DNA of 64,000 bases from Listeria grandensis FSL F6-0971 (lineage in GTDB: Bacteria; Bacillota; Bacilli; Lactobacillales; Listeriaceae), in assembly GCF_000525835.1 (NCBI RefSeq), contig NZ_AODD01000008.1, positions 1-64,000 of the forward strand, written 5' to 3'. Each line of letters opens with the position of its first letter. Within the stretch, counting starts at the first letter, position 1. Shown here in pieces: positions 18,876-26,710 of this stretch. The translations under genes and the position numbers were made by a program. The notes below the pieces were generated by a model. It was not told the origin of the DNA. It ran no database searches and saw only the letters and a program-made list of their open reading frames with translations.

Positions 18876-19868
18876 TTACATTAGAATGATTCCGCTAAGA
18901 TCCGCTTTCCGATTGGTTTTCAAGCTTTCATAAGATGCCGTATCCATTACTGCGCCAGTGAAATCAGCGCGTTTCACATAACTTCCCTTGAAAGAAACAT
19001 TCTCAAACGTCGCATCTCTAAAACTCGCGTCAACAAGCCCTGTGCTTCTGAAAATAGTGCCTTTGAACACTTCACCGTCAAAGTTCATTTTTGATAAATC
19101 AGAATAACTGAAATCCGTTTGGTCAAATATCGCATTGGCAAAATTCGTCTTGCTCAAACCAGATTGTTTCAATTCAGCAAACGTCAAATCCGCGCCTTCA
19201 AACGACGTATGTGTAAGCTGAGAAGCATTAAATTTCGAGTTAGCCAAATTCGCATAGCTAAAATCCGCGCCTACTAGCAAGGCAACCGAAACATTAACTC
19301 CTTGCATAAAAGCGCCTCTAAAGCTCGGCGATCCCTCACCTTTTTTAGCGTATACACCTTTTAAAGAACCGTTATGAAACTCCGCCTGCTCAAAAGAAGC
19401 GCCAGTTAGATTCACATAGTCCAATTTAGCATCAATAAACACCCGATGATCGAAATTAACCCCAGCTAAATTAGAATGCTTAAAATTTACACTACGAAAT
19501 TCGCCCTCATCAAACCGGCTATTTCTCAAATCAGAATTACTAAAATTAAAGCCTTCTAGCACTCTTCTTCTGATCGTTCCGTCATTGTTCGCCGCACGTT
19601 GCTTCGCTTCTTCAATTTCTTGCCAAACTGGATTATCTTCCAGTGACATCTTCCGCTTCACACCAATGCTTTCAATGACCTCTGAAATATCACCTAGCGA
19701 ATGAATCGTCAACTCATATGCTTCCTCGGTGTCATAGCCTTGCTCCTCTAACTCCCCGTATTTCTCTTGTAAATCATGCACAAGTTCTTCTTTCAGCTCG
19801 CTAATTTCGGCCGTATCTTCGTATGCACTGAATTGCCCATCAATGTACCCAATTAATTTCTCATTCAT
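18876..19868 (-). CDS. HAAS-domain plus pentapeptide-repeat protein (330 aa)
   Basis: The first 75 residues (EDTAEISELKEELVHDLQEKY... AYELTIHSLGD) form the helical HAAS-type domain that normally precedes membrane proteins controlled by PadR. From about residue 105 to the end the protein is a pentapeptide-repeat stack with the A(D/N)LXX rhythm (NLAGVNF, ANLANSKF, ADLTFAEL, SDLSKMNF), predicted to fold as a right-handed quadrilateral beta-helix. No membrane segment is visible. The combination is unusual: HAAS domains are generally fused to membrane regions. It lies between padR and the ABC genes on the same strand (14-18 base gaps). Some pentapeptide proteins protect DNA gyrase, and a partner role for the exporter is an inference. 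Confidence 0.85.
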   Translation of the reverse strand: MNEKLIGYIDGQFSAYEDTAEISELKEELVHDLQEKYGELEEQGYDTEEAYELTIHSLGDISEVIESIGVKRKMSLEDNPVWQEIEEAKQRAANNDGTIRRRVLEGFNFSNSDLRNSRFDEGEFRSVNFKHSNLAGVNFDHRVFIDAKLDYVNLTGASFEQAEFHNGSLKGVYAKKGEGSPSFRGAFMQGVNVSVALLVGADFSYANLANSKFNASQLTHTSFEGADLTFAELKQSGLSKTNFANAIFDQTDFSYSDLSKMNFDGEVFKGTIFRSTGLVDASFRDATFENVSFKGSYVKRADFTGAVMDTASYESLKTNRKADLSGIILM

Positions 19869-19886
19869 TTTTCCTAACCTCTTTCC

Positions 19887-20219
19887 TCATAATAGTTGTT
19901 CGAGAATGCGTTTTGCCGATTCCCACTGCCGTTTATTTTCTGCGTATAGTTCCTCGCCTTTTTCGGTTAATGTATAATATTTTCGCCGTCCACCCTTGGT
20001 AGCATCGTCGCCCCAGTAAGAAGAAATACATTCCTCTTTCTCCAAACGCTTCAAACTGGAATACATCGTGGCTTCTTTCAGTTCATATTCCCCGTCTGAA
20101 TTAAGATGAATCAATTTCAAAATGTCATATCCATATTTATCGCCGCTCATCAGTAACTTCAAGATAATCGTATCGGTATGTCCTCTCAGTAGGTCAGAGG
20201 AAAGTTTTTTATCAGCCAT
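19887..20219 (-). CDS. PadR-family transcriptional regulator (110 aa)
   Basis: The protein is a short PadR: an N-terminal winged helix (LRGHTDTIILKLLMSGDKYGYDILKLI, then EATMYSSLKRLEKEECISSYW) and the wing TKGGRRKYYTLTEKGEE, ending in a dimerisation helix. Such proteins repress the operon they head and are released by antibiotics or other inducers bound at the dimer interface. A promoter with TTGACT and TATATT lies 20 bases upstream, and a GTATA-T-TATAC palindrome overlaps the -10, a plausible autoregulatory operator. Confidence 0.92.
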   Translation of the reverse strand: MADKKLSSDLLRGHTDTIILKLLMSGDKYGYDILKLIHLNSDGEYELKEATMYSSLKRLEKEECISSYWGDDATKGGRRKYYTLTEKGEELYAENKRQWESAKRILEQLL

Positions 20220-20239
20220 GTGATCGCCTCCATGAGTAT

Positions 20240-20268
20240 AATATACACCACATTACTATGACAGTCAA
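20240..20268 (-). promoter_or_regulatory. Promoter and likely PadR operator
   Basis: On the minus strand TTGACT (20263-20268) and TATATT (20240-20245) are 17 bases apart. A perfect 11-base palindrome GTATATTATAC covers the -10. Confidence 0.75.
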
Positions 20269-20301
20269 GGTAATAGATTCAACATGATACTATCACACAT
20301 C

Positions 20302-20331
20302 AAAAAACGCATACCAATCAAGGTATACGCT
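20302..20331 (-). terminator. Terminator of the ATPase-lipoprotein operon
   Basis: On the minus strand a 10-pair stem (GCGTATACC core, two G-T pairs) is followed by TTTTTT, 19 bases after the lipoprotein stop. Confidence 0.8.
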
Positions 20332-20349
20332 AAAAAAAATTATTTTCTG

Positions 20350-20856
20350 TTAGCTCGCTACTTCAAGACCAAAATAGTAGGTGACATAGTAGTTTATATC
20401 TAGCCCCGCACTATAAAATTCTTTCAGTGTGTACATATATTTCCTCGGTTTAGACGGCACTTGAAATTGCCAAATTCCCGATTCTACCTCTTTCAGCGGA
20501 ATTTTTATGACGTCTTCTCCAGATTCAGGAATCATTGTTAGCACCATATTACTCAAATATGCCGATTCCATTATTCCTACCTTCACTTTCTCTTGAACCA
20601 CGATTTGGACTTTCTCCGTGTTCTTTACTTGAACGATTGTTTGGTAGTTCAAAAAATCTTGCGGTGCAGGGTATTCCGCAGAGGCCGTCGCACCATTCCA
20701 CTGAAAGTCCGTTCTCGAGGTTTTTATTTTGGTGCTCGGCGTTGATTTCAATGTGATTTTTGGCGTTGTTTGTTCTACCTGTTCCTCAATATCTGTGTAA
20801 AGGCCGCACCCAGCAAGGATTAATAAGCCTAGAATAAGGGGTACTATTTTCTTCAT
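20350..20856 (-). CDS. Putative lipoprotein (168 aa)
   Basis: The start at 20856 is chosen because it overlaps the upstream stop as ATGA and leads directly into a lipoprotein signal: MKK, a hydrophobic stretch and the lipobox LAGC near residue 18. The mature part has no recognised domain; it contains a DFQWNGATASAEYP segment and alternating strands, so a beta-sandwich is likely. It is the last gene of a run with a four-helix membrane protein, a 93-residue protein and an ATPase. Function unknown; attached to the outer face of the membrane. Confidence 0.8.
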   Translation of the reverse strand: MKKIVPLILGLLILAGCGLYTDIEEQVEQTTPKITLKSTPSTKIKTSRTDFQWNGATASAEYPAPQDFLNYQTIVQVKNTEKVQIVVQEKVKVGIMESAYLSNMVLTMIPESGEDVIKIPLKEVESGIWQFQVPSKPRKYMYTLKEFYSAGLDINYYVTYYFGLEVAS

Positions 20857-21251
20857 CTGTCGAATCCTCGTTTCCAATTAGTAAATACAAGCAATCGGTA
20901 TTCCTTCCTAAAAATGAGGAGGAGGAACAAACCAATATTCCCGATTAAGGCTATGATTGTGAGCAGTGGTACAAAAATGATGGCGGTGATTGAAATCCAG
21001 ATTCCCCATACAAACATCGCGATAATGAATAGGAAAGAAAGTCGCTTTTGCTTCAAAATAAGGCTCGCCGTAATAATTCTAACTACACTAAAAATCAAGA
21101 ATATCTCCATTGTAAACACGAAGGCGTCAAGAATGAGGTTAATCAGCCAAGAACTAGCGAATTTCGTTCCCTGCTCATGAAAGATAGAGTATACGATTAG
21201 TAACCAACAGTTGACTTTCATGATCAGATCTTTTGCTTTCGCCGGTTGCAT
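20853..21251 (-). CDS. Small integral membrane protein (132 aa)
   Basis: Four hydrophobic segments can be seen (residues about 10-27, 33-60, 70-90 and 92-112), with a basic C-terminal tail (WKRGFDR). AAGGAG precedes the ATG. The stop overlaps the next start by four bases, which implies translational coupling to the lipoprotein. I do not recognise the family. Confidence 0.75.
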   Translation of the reverse strand: MQPAKAKDLIMKVNCWLLIVYSIFHEQGTKFASSWLINLILDAFVFTMEIFLIFSVVRIITASLILKQKRLSFLFIIAMFVWGIWISITAIIFVPLLTIIALIGNIGLFLLLIFRKEYRLLVFTNWKRGFDR

Positions 21252-21266
21252 ATGACCATTCTCCTT

Positions 21267-21548
21267 TTATTCAGTATCTTCGTAAATCCCTTCTGTCGCT
21301 GATAAGTTGAAAGGTTCGGCGTTCCACGTAATCACGATTTCTTTTGCCAATTTCACCGCTACTTTTTCGACCAAATGCGGCATCGATGTGATGATTGCTG
21401 ATTGGTCCGTCAAATCAATTAAAAGTGGCGCAGGGTCACCAAATTCCTTCATATCCATAAAAATAGCAAGATTTCCGTCTTCCTCTTGATAAATGCGCAC
21501 CCGTTTTTCCGAATGCACACGCCAGCCATGACTTACCATTGTTATCAT
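21267..21548 (-). CDS. Uncharacterised 93-residue protein
   Basis: A small soluble protein with no cysteine pairs, signal or membrane segment. It shows mixed strands and helices (RVRIYQEEDGNLAIFMDM, APLLIDL, HLVEKVAVKLAKEIVITW). AAGAG lies upstream of the ATG. It starts 15 bases after the ATPase stop and runs into the membrane-protein gene 15 bases later, so it very likely belongs to the same operon. No family recognised. Confidence 0.65.
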   Translation of the reverse strand: MITMVSHGWRVHSEKRVRIYQEEDGNLAIFMDMKEFGDPAPLLIDLTDQSAIITSMPHLVEKVAVKLAKEIVITWNAEPFNLSATEGIYEDTE

Positions 21549-21563
21549 ATTAAATCTCTTCTC

Positions 21564-22379
21564 TCAGCGCTTACGAAACGCATCCTGCCGTTCATGAAAA
21601 AAGCGTTCCAACAACCGCACATTCTCAAGCTCCGTCCAAGCATACGTCTGCAAGCCGTCCTGGTCCAAATTATAAATCGTCCCCGATAGCGCGCCCAATA
21701 AAAACGGCGAATGCGTCGCAATCACAAACTGACAATCTAAAAATCGCGCTGCCTGATTGATAATTTCAGCCAACTTCATTTGATTTTCCGGCGACAGCGA
21801 GCTTTCCGGTTCGTCCAATAAATAAAACCCATCCGGCATAATATAATCCTCAAAAATCTGCATCGCCGTTTCACCATTAGAATATTTCTCCTGCGCAAAC
21901 TGAAGGCGCTTGATTTCTTTTTTCATCGCATAAGATTCTCGATGCTCCGCGATTTCCTCTTTCGTTTGCCCCAGCCGGCCGCGCTCATACATATAACCCT
22001 CACGCAAAATCGCCTCTTGCTGGATTTTCTTCACTTCATATAATATATCCTCACTCTTAATATAGCGACTATTCGCCGGAATCGCAAGGTCACGAGTGCC
22101 ATCTTCTGTGGTTCCATAACTCGCCTTACTTTCTGCTACATAATTTGAAAAATAATCAATCTTACTCCACGCTTTGTTCTGCTCAGCGCCTGCAACACCT
22201 AACTTCGTCGCCATGAGATTTAGCAATGTCGACTTACCAGAGCCATTATTCCCGTATAAAATGGTGATAGTATCAAAAATAAATAGCCCGCCCGATTTCC
22301 CACGCAAAATGTTGTATGGATAAATATTCGGATTCGTAACAGAACAACTCGACAACTCGAAACATCTGACATATTGCAT
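21564..22379 (-). CDS. AAA-family ATPase, SMC/OLD-like fold (271 aa)
   Basis: The start at 22379 is preferred because AAGGAG lies eight bases upstream; the open frame extends 26 codons further without support. Walker A YGNNGSGKSTLLN is near residue 45, and Walker B FYLLDEPESSLSPENQ near 190 is followed by FVIATHSPFLLGA, the pattern of AAA_21-type predicted ATPases with an ABC-like signature segment. A helical insertion separates the two halves. It is encoded at the head of a four-gene run ending in a lipoprotein. Similar stand-alone ATPases occur in several defence and transport settings, but no nuclease partner is present here. Cytoplasmic; role unknown. Confidence 0.85.
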   Translation of the reverse strand: MQYVRCFELSSCSVTNPNIYPYNILRGKSGGLFIFDTITILYGNNGSGKSTLLNLMATKLGVAGAEQNKAWSKIDYFSNYVAESKASYGTTEDGTRDLAIPANSRYIKSEDILYEVKKIQQEAILREGYMYERGRLGQTKEEIAEHRESYAMKKEIKRLQFAQEKYSNGETAMQIFEDYIMPDGFYLLDEPESSLSPENQMKLAEIINQAARFLDCQFVIATHSPFLLGALSGTIYNLDQDGLQTYAWTELENVRLLERFFHERQDAFRKR

Positions 22380-22459
22380 AGCCGGCACTCCTTTTTTAGC
22401 TTTAAACCCATTATACCAAAAAAGCCACCCAAATTCCGAGTAGCTCATTTTATCCATTT

Positions 22460-23476
22460 TTACGTCAAATCAACAATCACTTTTACCGTTCCTTCGCCTT
22501 TAATCGCAACACGAAAGGCTTCTTCAATATCGTCTAATTTAAAAACTTGCGTCACCATCGTCGCGATATCGGTTTTCTTGTTGATAATATGATCGACCAC
22601 TTTGCGAATATCGCCATCTGTGTAGCCACTCGCGCCTTGAATGCTAACTTCTTTAGACATCACTTGTGCCAGACTCACAGGCACTTCATCCTTATACACC
22701 GCGATAATCGAGATTTTTGCGCCTGGTTTAACGATTTTCATCACTTGCTCGAACAAAACTGGCGCACCCGCTGCATCGATGAAAACATCCACGTCAGGAA
22801 CCATTTGCCCATATACATTTACTTCACCAAATTGCTCGCTTAACCCTGGCGCTAAATCTTGCTTCATCGTGTTTAAAACGCTCGCCCCAAGATGCTCGGC
22901 TTTCTTCAATCGCCAGTCGTTCGTGTCCACCACACAGACATTCGGAAATCCTTCTGCGATCAAGCTCGCTGCCGCAGACATTCCGATTGGCCCCGCGCCC
23001 AACACGACAATTTTATCAATTGGCTTTGGATTCGCGCGAAATGCCCCATGTCTCCCAACGCTCATCGGCTCTATTAATACTGCCGATTCTAGCGAACAAT
23101 CCTCGCCCATATCATACAAATTATAGTTCAGCGCTGCGTCTTCAATCAACACATACTCTGAGAATCCCGATGCTTCAAGCGACTGCCGACGTCCCGCTCG
23201 TTTTGCCGTCACAGGATTAATCCCAACGATCATCCCTTTCGTAACCTCACTCGCCACAGCCGTGCCAATCTCAACCACTTCACCGACCATCTCATGCCCA
23301 AACTCGGCGCCGATGCTAATTCCTCGGTCCCCCGCGCCGCCTCTTACAATATTAATATCCGTTCCACAAATACCAGCTCTAAGATTCCTCACTAAAACGT
23401 CCTTTTCACCAACCTGCGGAATCGCTTTCTCTTCTACTCGAATACCTTCTTTTCCATAATAAACTGCTGCTTTCAT
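22460..23476 (-). CDS. Zinc-dependent alcohol dehydrogenase-family oxidoreductase (338 aa)
   Basis: A medium-chain dehydrogenase: catalytic zinc ligands in AGICGTD (Cys, residue 37) and EFGHE (His-Glu), and the Rossmann motif VLGAGPIGMSAA near residue 165. The structural-zinc four-cysteine lobe typical of alcohol and threonine dehydrogenases is absent; the corresponding segment (NPVTAKRAGRRQ) has no cysteine. AGGAG precedes the ATG. The substrate is probably a secondary alcohol or sugar alcohol with NAD(H). It follows a run of small membrane-protein genes but with no functional link visible. Confidence 0.9.
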   Translation of the reverse strand: MKAAVYYGKEGIRVEEKAIPQVGEKDVLVRNLRAGICGTDINIVRGGAGDRGISIGAEFGHEMVGEVVEIGTAVASEVTKGMIVGINPVTAKRAGRRQSLEASGFSEYVLIEDAALNYNLYDMGEDCSLESAVLIEPMSVGRHGAFRANPKPIDKIVVLGAGPIGMSAAASLIAEGFPNVCVVDTNDWRLKKAEHLGASVLNTMKQDLAPGLSEQFGEVNVYGQMVPDVDVFIDAAGAPVLFEQVMKIVKPGAKISIIAVYKDEVPVSLAQVMSKEVSIQGASGYTDGDIRKVVDHIINKKTDIATMVTQVFKLDDIEEAFRVAIKGEGTVKVIVDLT

Positions 23477-23500
23477 ACGACATTCTCCTCATTTCTTATT

Positions 23501-23602
23501 TTATTTATGTGTTTTTTTATTCAACATCTCAAATATATTAGCGATGGAAATATAGAGTATCACCATACCAACGATCAATAATGTGATTTGAAATCCTAAC
23601 AT
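23501..23602 (-). CDS. Small single-pass membrane protein (33 aa)
   Basis: ATG at 23602 shares its A with the stop of the upstream gene (TGATG), and GGAGG lies ten bases before it. The product is almost entirely one membrane helix (FQITLLIVGMVILYISIANIF) followed by a basic tail. Translational coupling and a strong ribosome-binding site make it a likely real gene missed by length cut-offs. Possibly a small subunit for the membrane protein encoded before it. Confidence 0.65.
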   Translation of the reverse strand: MLGFQITLLIVGMVILYISIANIFEMLNKKTHK

Positions 23603-24195
23603 CACACCAACCTCCTTTTCAAAATCATATATATGCCGATAAAACCTGAAATTGTCCCAAAAAGGAGCCCAGAAATCATATTATAACCAACTGCATTCCC
23701 ATCATAAGTAAAAGACAAGAGGGCAGCCTGCGTCAGAGTCAACGAAATCAAAGCCGATGCAAAATTCGTCAGTTTCACCGCTTCCATCATTAATTTCTTA
23801 TCTTTTCGCGCGTTCACAATCCCTTGAATCGATAACACCAATTCCGTAAAGGTCACGGTCGCAATGATGACAGCGAGGTGCGGATCATATTTAATCGCCA
23901 TATTGGAAATCGTCAACACACTGCAGAACACAATAAACATGATACTCGAAAACAAAATCATCCAACCAATGCTACGATACGATTTCCGCTGATCCATCTC
24001 GGTGATACTACTCATGCGATGCGTTTTCACGGCCAGATATTTCGCAACCGCCATCCCAATATTGAAAAAAGCATTGATAACGAGAATAAAAGACAGTGAA
24101 AATACACCTAAAACAATTTTCCCAATCGCTAGTATCGCATTGAACGGCACGGCAATCGTTGTAAAATACATACATCTTGTATATCTGTCCCTCAC
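23602..24195 (-). CDS. Multi-pass membrane protein of unknown function (about 197 aa)
   Basis: Five to six hydrophobic segments are visible, including VPFNAILAIGKIVLGVFSLS, IGWMILFSSIMFIVFC and a C-terminal ISGLLFGTISGFIGIYMIL. A GTG at 24195 is preferred because AAGGGG lies nine bases before it; the frame can also open at a TTG at 24216 without a clear site. No transporter or enzyme motif recognised. It follows a two-helix protein and precedes a 33-residue membrane peptide, all closely spaced, suggesting a membrane complex of unknown role. Confidence 0.7.
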   Translation of the reverse strand: MRDRYTRCMYFTTIAVPFNAILAIGKIVLGVFSLSFILVINAFFNIGMAVAKYLAVKTHRMSSITEMDQRKSYRSIGWMILFSSIMFIVFCSVLTISNMAIKYDPHLAVIIATVTFTELVLSIQGIVNARKDKKLMMEAVKLTNFASALISLTLTQAALLSFTYDGNAVGYNMISGLLFGTISGFIGIYMILKRRLV

Positions 24196-24224
24196 ATTCC
24201 CGCGCCCCTTTTTCAAAATTGGTA

Positions 24225-24737
24225 TTACTTCGACAACAAGTGATTCGCCTTCTTGCTCACTTCGTACAACTCTTCATTTTTCTGATCCATCAAAATCGTG
24301 ATTTCAGCATCCTTTTTCTGGTATAAATTTTTGTAGCTAAAATACGGCATCAGCCAGCCGAAAACTCCTGGAATAGCGAAAATGACGGAAAGCGTGATGA
24401 GCCCGCTCGTCACCGCGAACACGGAACACGCCATGCCAATCGTTCCCACTAAGGCAATGCCATACGCCACGATCCGCGCTGTCGTTTTTTTCGAACGCTC
24501 CAGTTGCTCCATTTCATCCACACACGCGTCGAATTGTCGCTGCAATCTCGTCAATTCCGCCTTATTGCGAATTTTCCGATCCCGCTTAAACTTGATTTTC
24601 AACGAGGTCACCGATTTTGAAATACTGTCTAAATCCCAGCCGAAATTAGTGTAGCCATCGACAAATAATGACTCTTTATCCTGATTTATCGTAATATCTG
24701 TGTACTCATAACCAACAAAGTCTGCTCTAGTACTCAT
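24225..24737 (-). CDS. Two-helix membrane protein with N-terminal coiled coil (170 aa)
   Basis: The ATG at 24737 follows GGGAG at eight bases. Residues about 35-85 are charged and helical (RDRKIRNKAELTRLQRQFDACVDEMEQLERSKKTT). Two membrane segments follow (about 85-110 and 112-132), then a charged helical tail. No known family. First gene of a run with two further membrane proteins. Confidence 0.7.
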   Translation of the reverse strand: MSTRADFVGYEYTDITINQDKESLFVDGYTNFGWDLDSISKSVTSLKIKFKRDRKIRNKAELTRLQRQFDACVDEMEQLERSKKTTARIVAYGIALVGTIGMACSVFAVTSGLITLSVIFAIPGVFGWLMPYFSYKNLYQKKDAEITILMDQKNEELYEVSKKANHLLSK

Positions 24738-24832
24738 ATTCTGCACTCCCTTGCCTTACTTGATACACCCATCTTAATAAACAAATGTTTGCGATTTGCA
24801 TTTAAAATGTTTCTGAAATGTTAATTCGCACG

Positions 24833-24875
24833 CAAAAAAACAGTCCAGAATTCCTATTTCGAACCCAAGACTGTT
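24833..24875 (-). terminator. Terminator of the two-component operon
   Basis: A long stem (about 15 pairs with G-T pairs and one mismatch; AACAGTC with GACTGTT at the base) followed by seven T on the minus strand, just after the kinase stop. Confidence 0.85.
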
Positions 24876-24879
24876 ATTC

Positions 24880-25929
24880 TTAATATCTAGCGTTTAGCGT
24901 AACAATAAAAGTAGCGCCCTCGCCAAGCTCACTCATCACTGTAATTGTTCCGCCCATAAGTTTAATGACCTGCAAAGAAAGCGCCAACCCTAAACCATTC
25001 CCCTCTTTCGAATGCGAAGAATCACCTTGATAAAATTTCTCAAAAATCCGTTTCCTTGTCTCCTCATCCATCCCACAGCCAGTATCAGAAATCGCCACGC
25101 TTACAGAATTCTCCGTCGAGGTTTGCTTGCATCTGATAACACCACCTGGCTCTGTAAACTTCCACGCGTTGGACAGTAAGTTCCGCCAAACAATTTCCAT
25201 TAAATCTGGATCGGCGTAAATGGATACTTGTTCTTCCATATCCACCTCCACGCTTATTCCCTTTTTCTCTAACAAATTGTCGAAAGAAAGAATCGTATCA
25301 GAAAGTTGGCGACACACATCATACGGTTCATCCGGCAACTGAATTCCCTGATTTTCCAGCTTGTTCAAATTTAAAATGTTGGTTACCAAAACGGATAAAC
25401 TTTGTGAAGCCGTAATAATTGTTTCTACATACTCTTTTCTTATCTCCGGTCCAATAGCCTCATTTTTAAGCGCCGTCGCGTAGTTTTGAACGATCGATAA
25501 CGGGGTTTTGATTTCATGGGACACATCCGCTACAAAATTAGTTTTCATCGTTTCCAGTGATCCGAGCGCCTCCACCATTTTGTTGAAATCTTGGAACATC
25601 ACATCGATATAATTATACTTATCCGCCTTATGCATCGGCTTCAAGTATACTGTGAAATCTCCCTCCGCCACTTGCTTTGTAGCCTGACTTAATTCGCGCA
25701 TCGGTTTATCGAAAGCCATATATTTTTGATACCCCGTGAAAAAACAGAAAATCGCGGCAATGATCGCCCAATACAAAATATACCAACCAATATAAGGGCC
25801 TGATTCTTTTAAAATATCGGCGCCAAACATCACAGCTGGCAACATCGCAAAACCACCAAGCGCGAGCAAAACACCAATATATCCAATCCAAGAAAAGCGA
25901 CTCACTTTTTTCAAGCTGCTAGCATTCAT
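24880..25929 (-). CDS. Sensor histidine kinase (349 aa)
   Basis: Two membrane helices (residues about 14-36 and 42-63) frame a very short outside loop, so the stimulus is probably sensed within the membrane or through a partner. A HAMP-like segment follows, then the phosphoacceptor FVADVSHEIKTPLS near residue 140 and the ATP-binding domain with N box WRNLLSNAWKF, G1 DTGCGMD and G2 GNGLGLALS. The gene overlaps the regulator gene by four bases. The short loop resembles intramembrane-sensing kinases of cell-envelope stress, but no ABC transporter partner is adjacent. Confidence 0.92.
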   Translation of the reverse strand: MNASSLKKVSRFSWIGYIGVLLALGGFAMLPAVMFGADILKESGPYIGWYILYWAIIAAIFCFFTGYQKYMAFDKPMRELSQATKQVAEGDFTVYLKPMHKADKYNYIDVMFQDFNKMVEALGSLETMKTNFVADVSHEIKTPLSIVQNYATALKNEAIGPEIRKEYVETIITASQSLSVLVTNILNLNKLENQGIQLPDEPYDVCRQLSDTILSFDNLLEKKGISVEVDMEEQVSIYADPDLMEIVWRNLLSNAWKFTEPGGVIRCKQTSTENSVSVAISDTGCGMDEETRKRIFEKFYQGDSSHSKEGNGLGLALSLQVIKLMGGTITVMSELGEGATFIVTLNARY

Positions 25930-26600
25930 ACTAAGACCGCCTTATATCCGATTCCATGCACCGTTACTATTTTAAAGTCCGTACACGCCGAGAATTTATT
26001 TCGGATTTTTGTAATATAAATATCCACTGCGCGCAAACTCGTCTGACTCTCTATTCCCCAAAATTCATCCATCAGTTGCGCCCGTGAAAAAGCCTGGTTT
26101 GGGTATGAAAGCAACTTATACAACACATTGAATTCGCGAACCGTAATCGGAACCTCTTGCTCACCAATCATTGCAGTGAGTGCCGCTGCATCCATGCGAA
26201 GCGTTCCAACAACTAGCTTCTGCTCTGTAGCAATATTCGCCCGTCTAAGCAATGCCGTCACGCGCAAAACAAGTTCATCAAGATCAATCGGCTTCACCAT
26301 GTAGTCGTCTATTCCGATTCTAAAACCCTTTTGTTTCGCCGTTAAATCATCCCTCGCCGACATGAAAAGAATCGGAATATCCTTATCAAGCGACCGAATC
26401 GTCTCCGCAAATTCAAAACCATCAATCTTGGGCATCATGATATCCGAAATAATTAAACTATATCGATTGCTATACATTAAATCATAGGCTTCTTGCGGGT
26501 TTGTACAACCTTTCGCTCCATAGCCGTTACTAGAAAGGTACGCACACGCAATATGATTCAGCTTCACATCGTCCTCAACCACTAAAATATTAATCAACAT
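25926..26600 (-). CDS. OmpR-family response regulator (224 aa)
   Basis: The ATG at 26600 follows AAGGAG at six bases; the longer open frame lacks support. The receiver domain has ILVVEDD, the phosphorylated aspartate in IISDIMMPKIDG, MSAR and the VKPID lysine. The C-terminal winged helix has ITVREFNVLYKLL and the recognition region SLRAVDIYITKIRNK. It is the DNA-binding partner of the kinase encoded immediately after it. Confidence 0.93.
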   Translation of the reverse strand: MLINILVVEDDVKLNHIACAYLSSNGYGAKGCTNPQEAYDLMYSNRYSLIISDIMMPKIDGFEFAETIRSLDKDIPILFMSARDDLTAKQKGFRIGIDDYMVKPIDLDELVLRVTALLRRANIATEQKLVVGTLRMDAAALTAMIGEQEVPITVREFNVLYKLLSYPNQAFSRAQLMDEFWGIESQTSLRAVDIYITKIRNKFSACTDFKIVTVHGIGYKAVLV

Positions 26601-26663
26601 TCTCAACTCCTTGACCATTTTGATTCTATTATACACTTAAAATGTTGATAAATTGTTTCTACT

Positions 26664-26687
26664 AAAAAAAGAGCCACTACCGCTCTA
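26664..26687 (-). terminator. Terminator of the threonine-aldolase-like gene
   Basis: AGAGC pairs with GCTCT around a seven-base loop on the minus strand, followed by seven T. Confidence 0.6.
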
Positions 26688-26710
26688 AGCAGTATTGACC
26701 CTACATAAAG

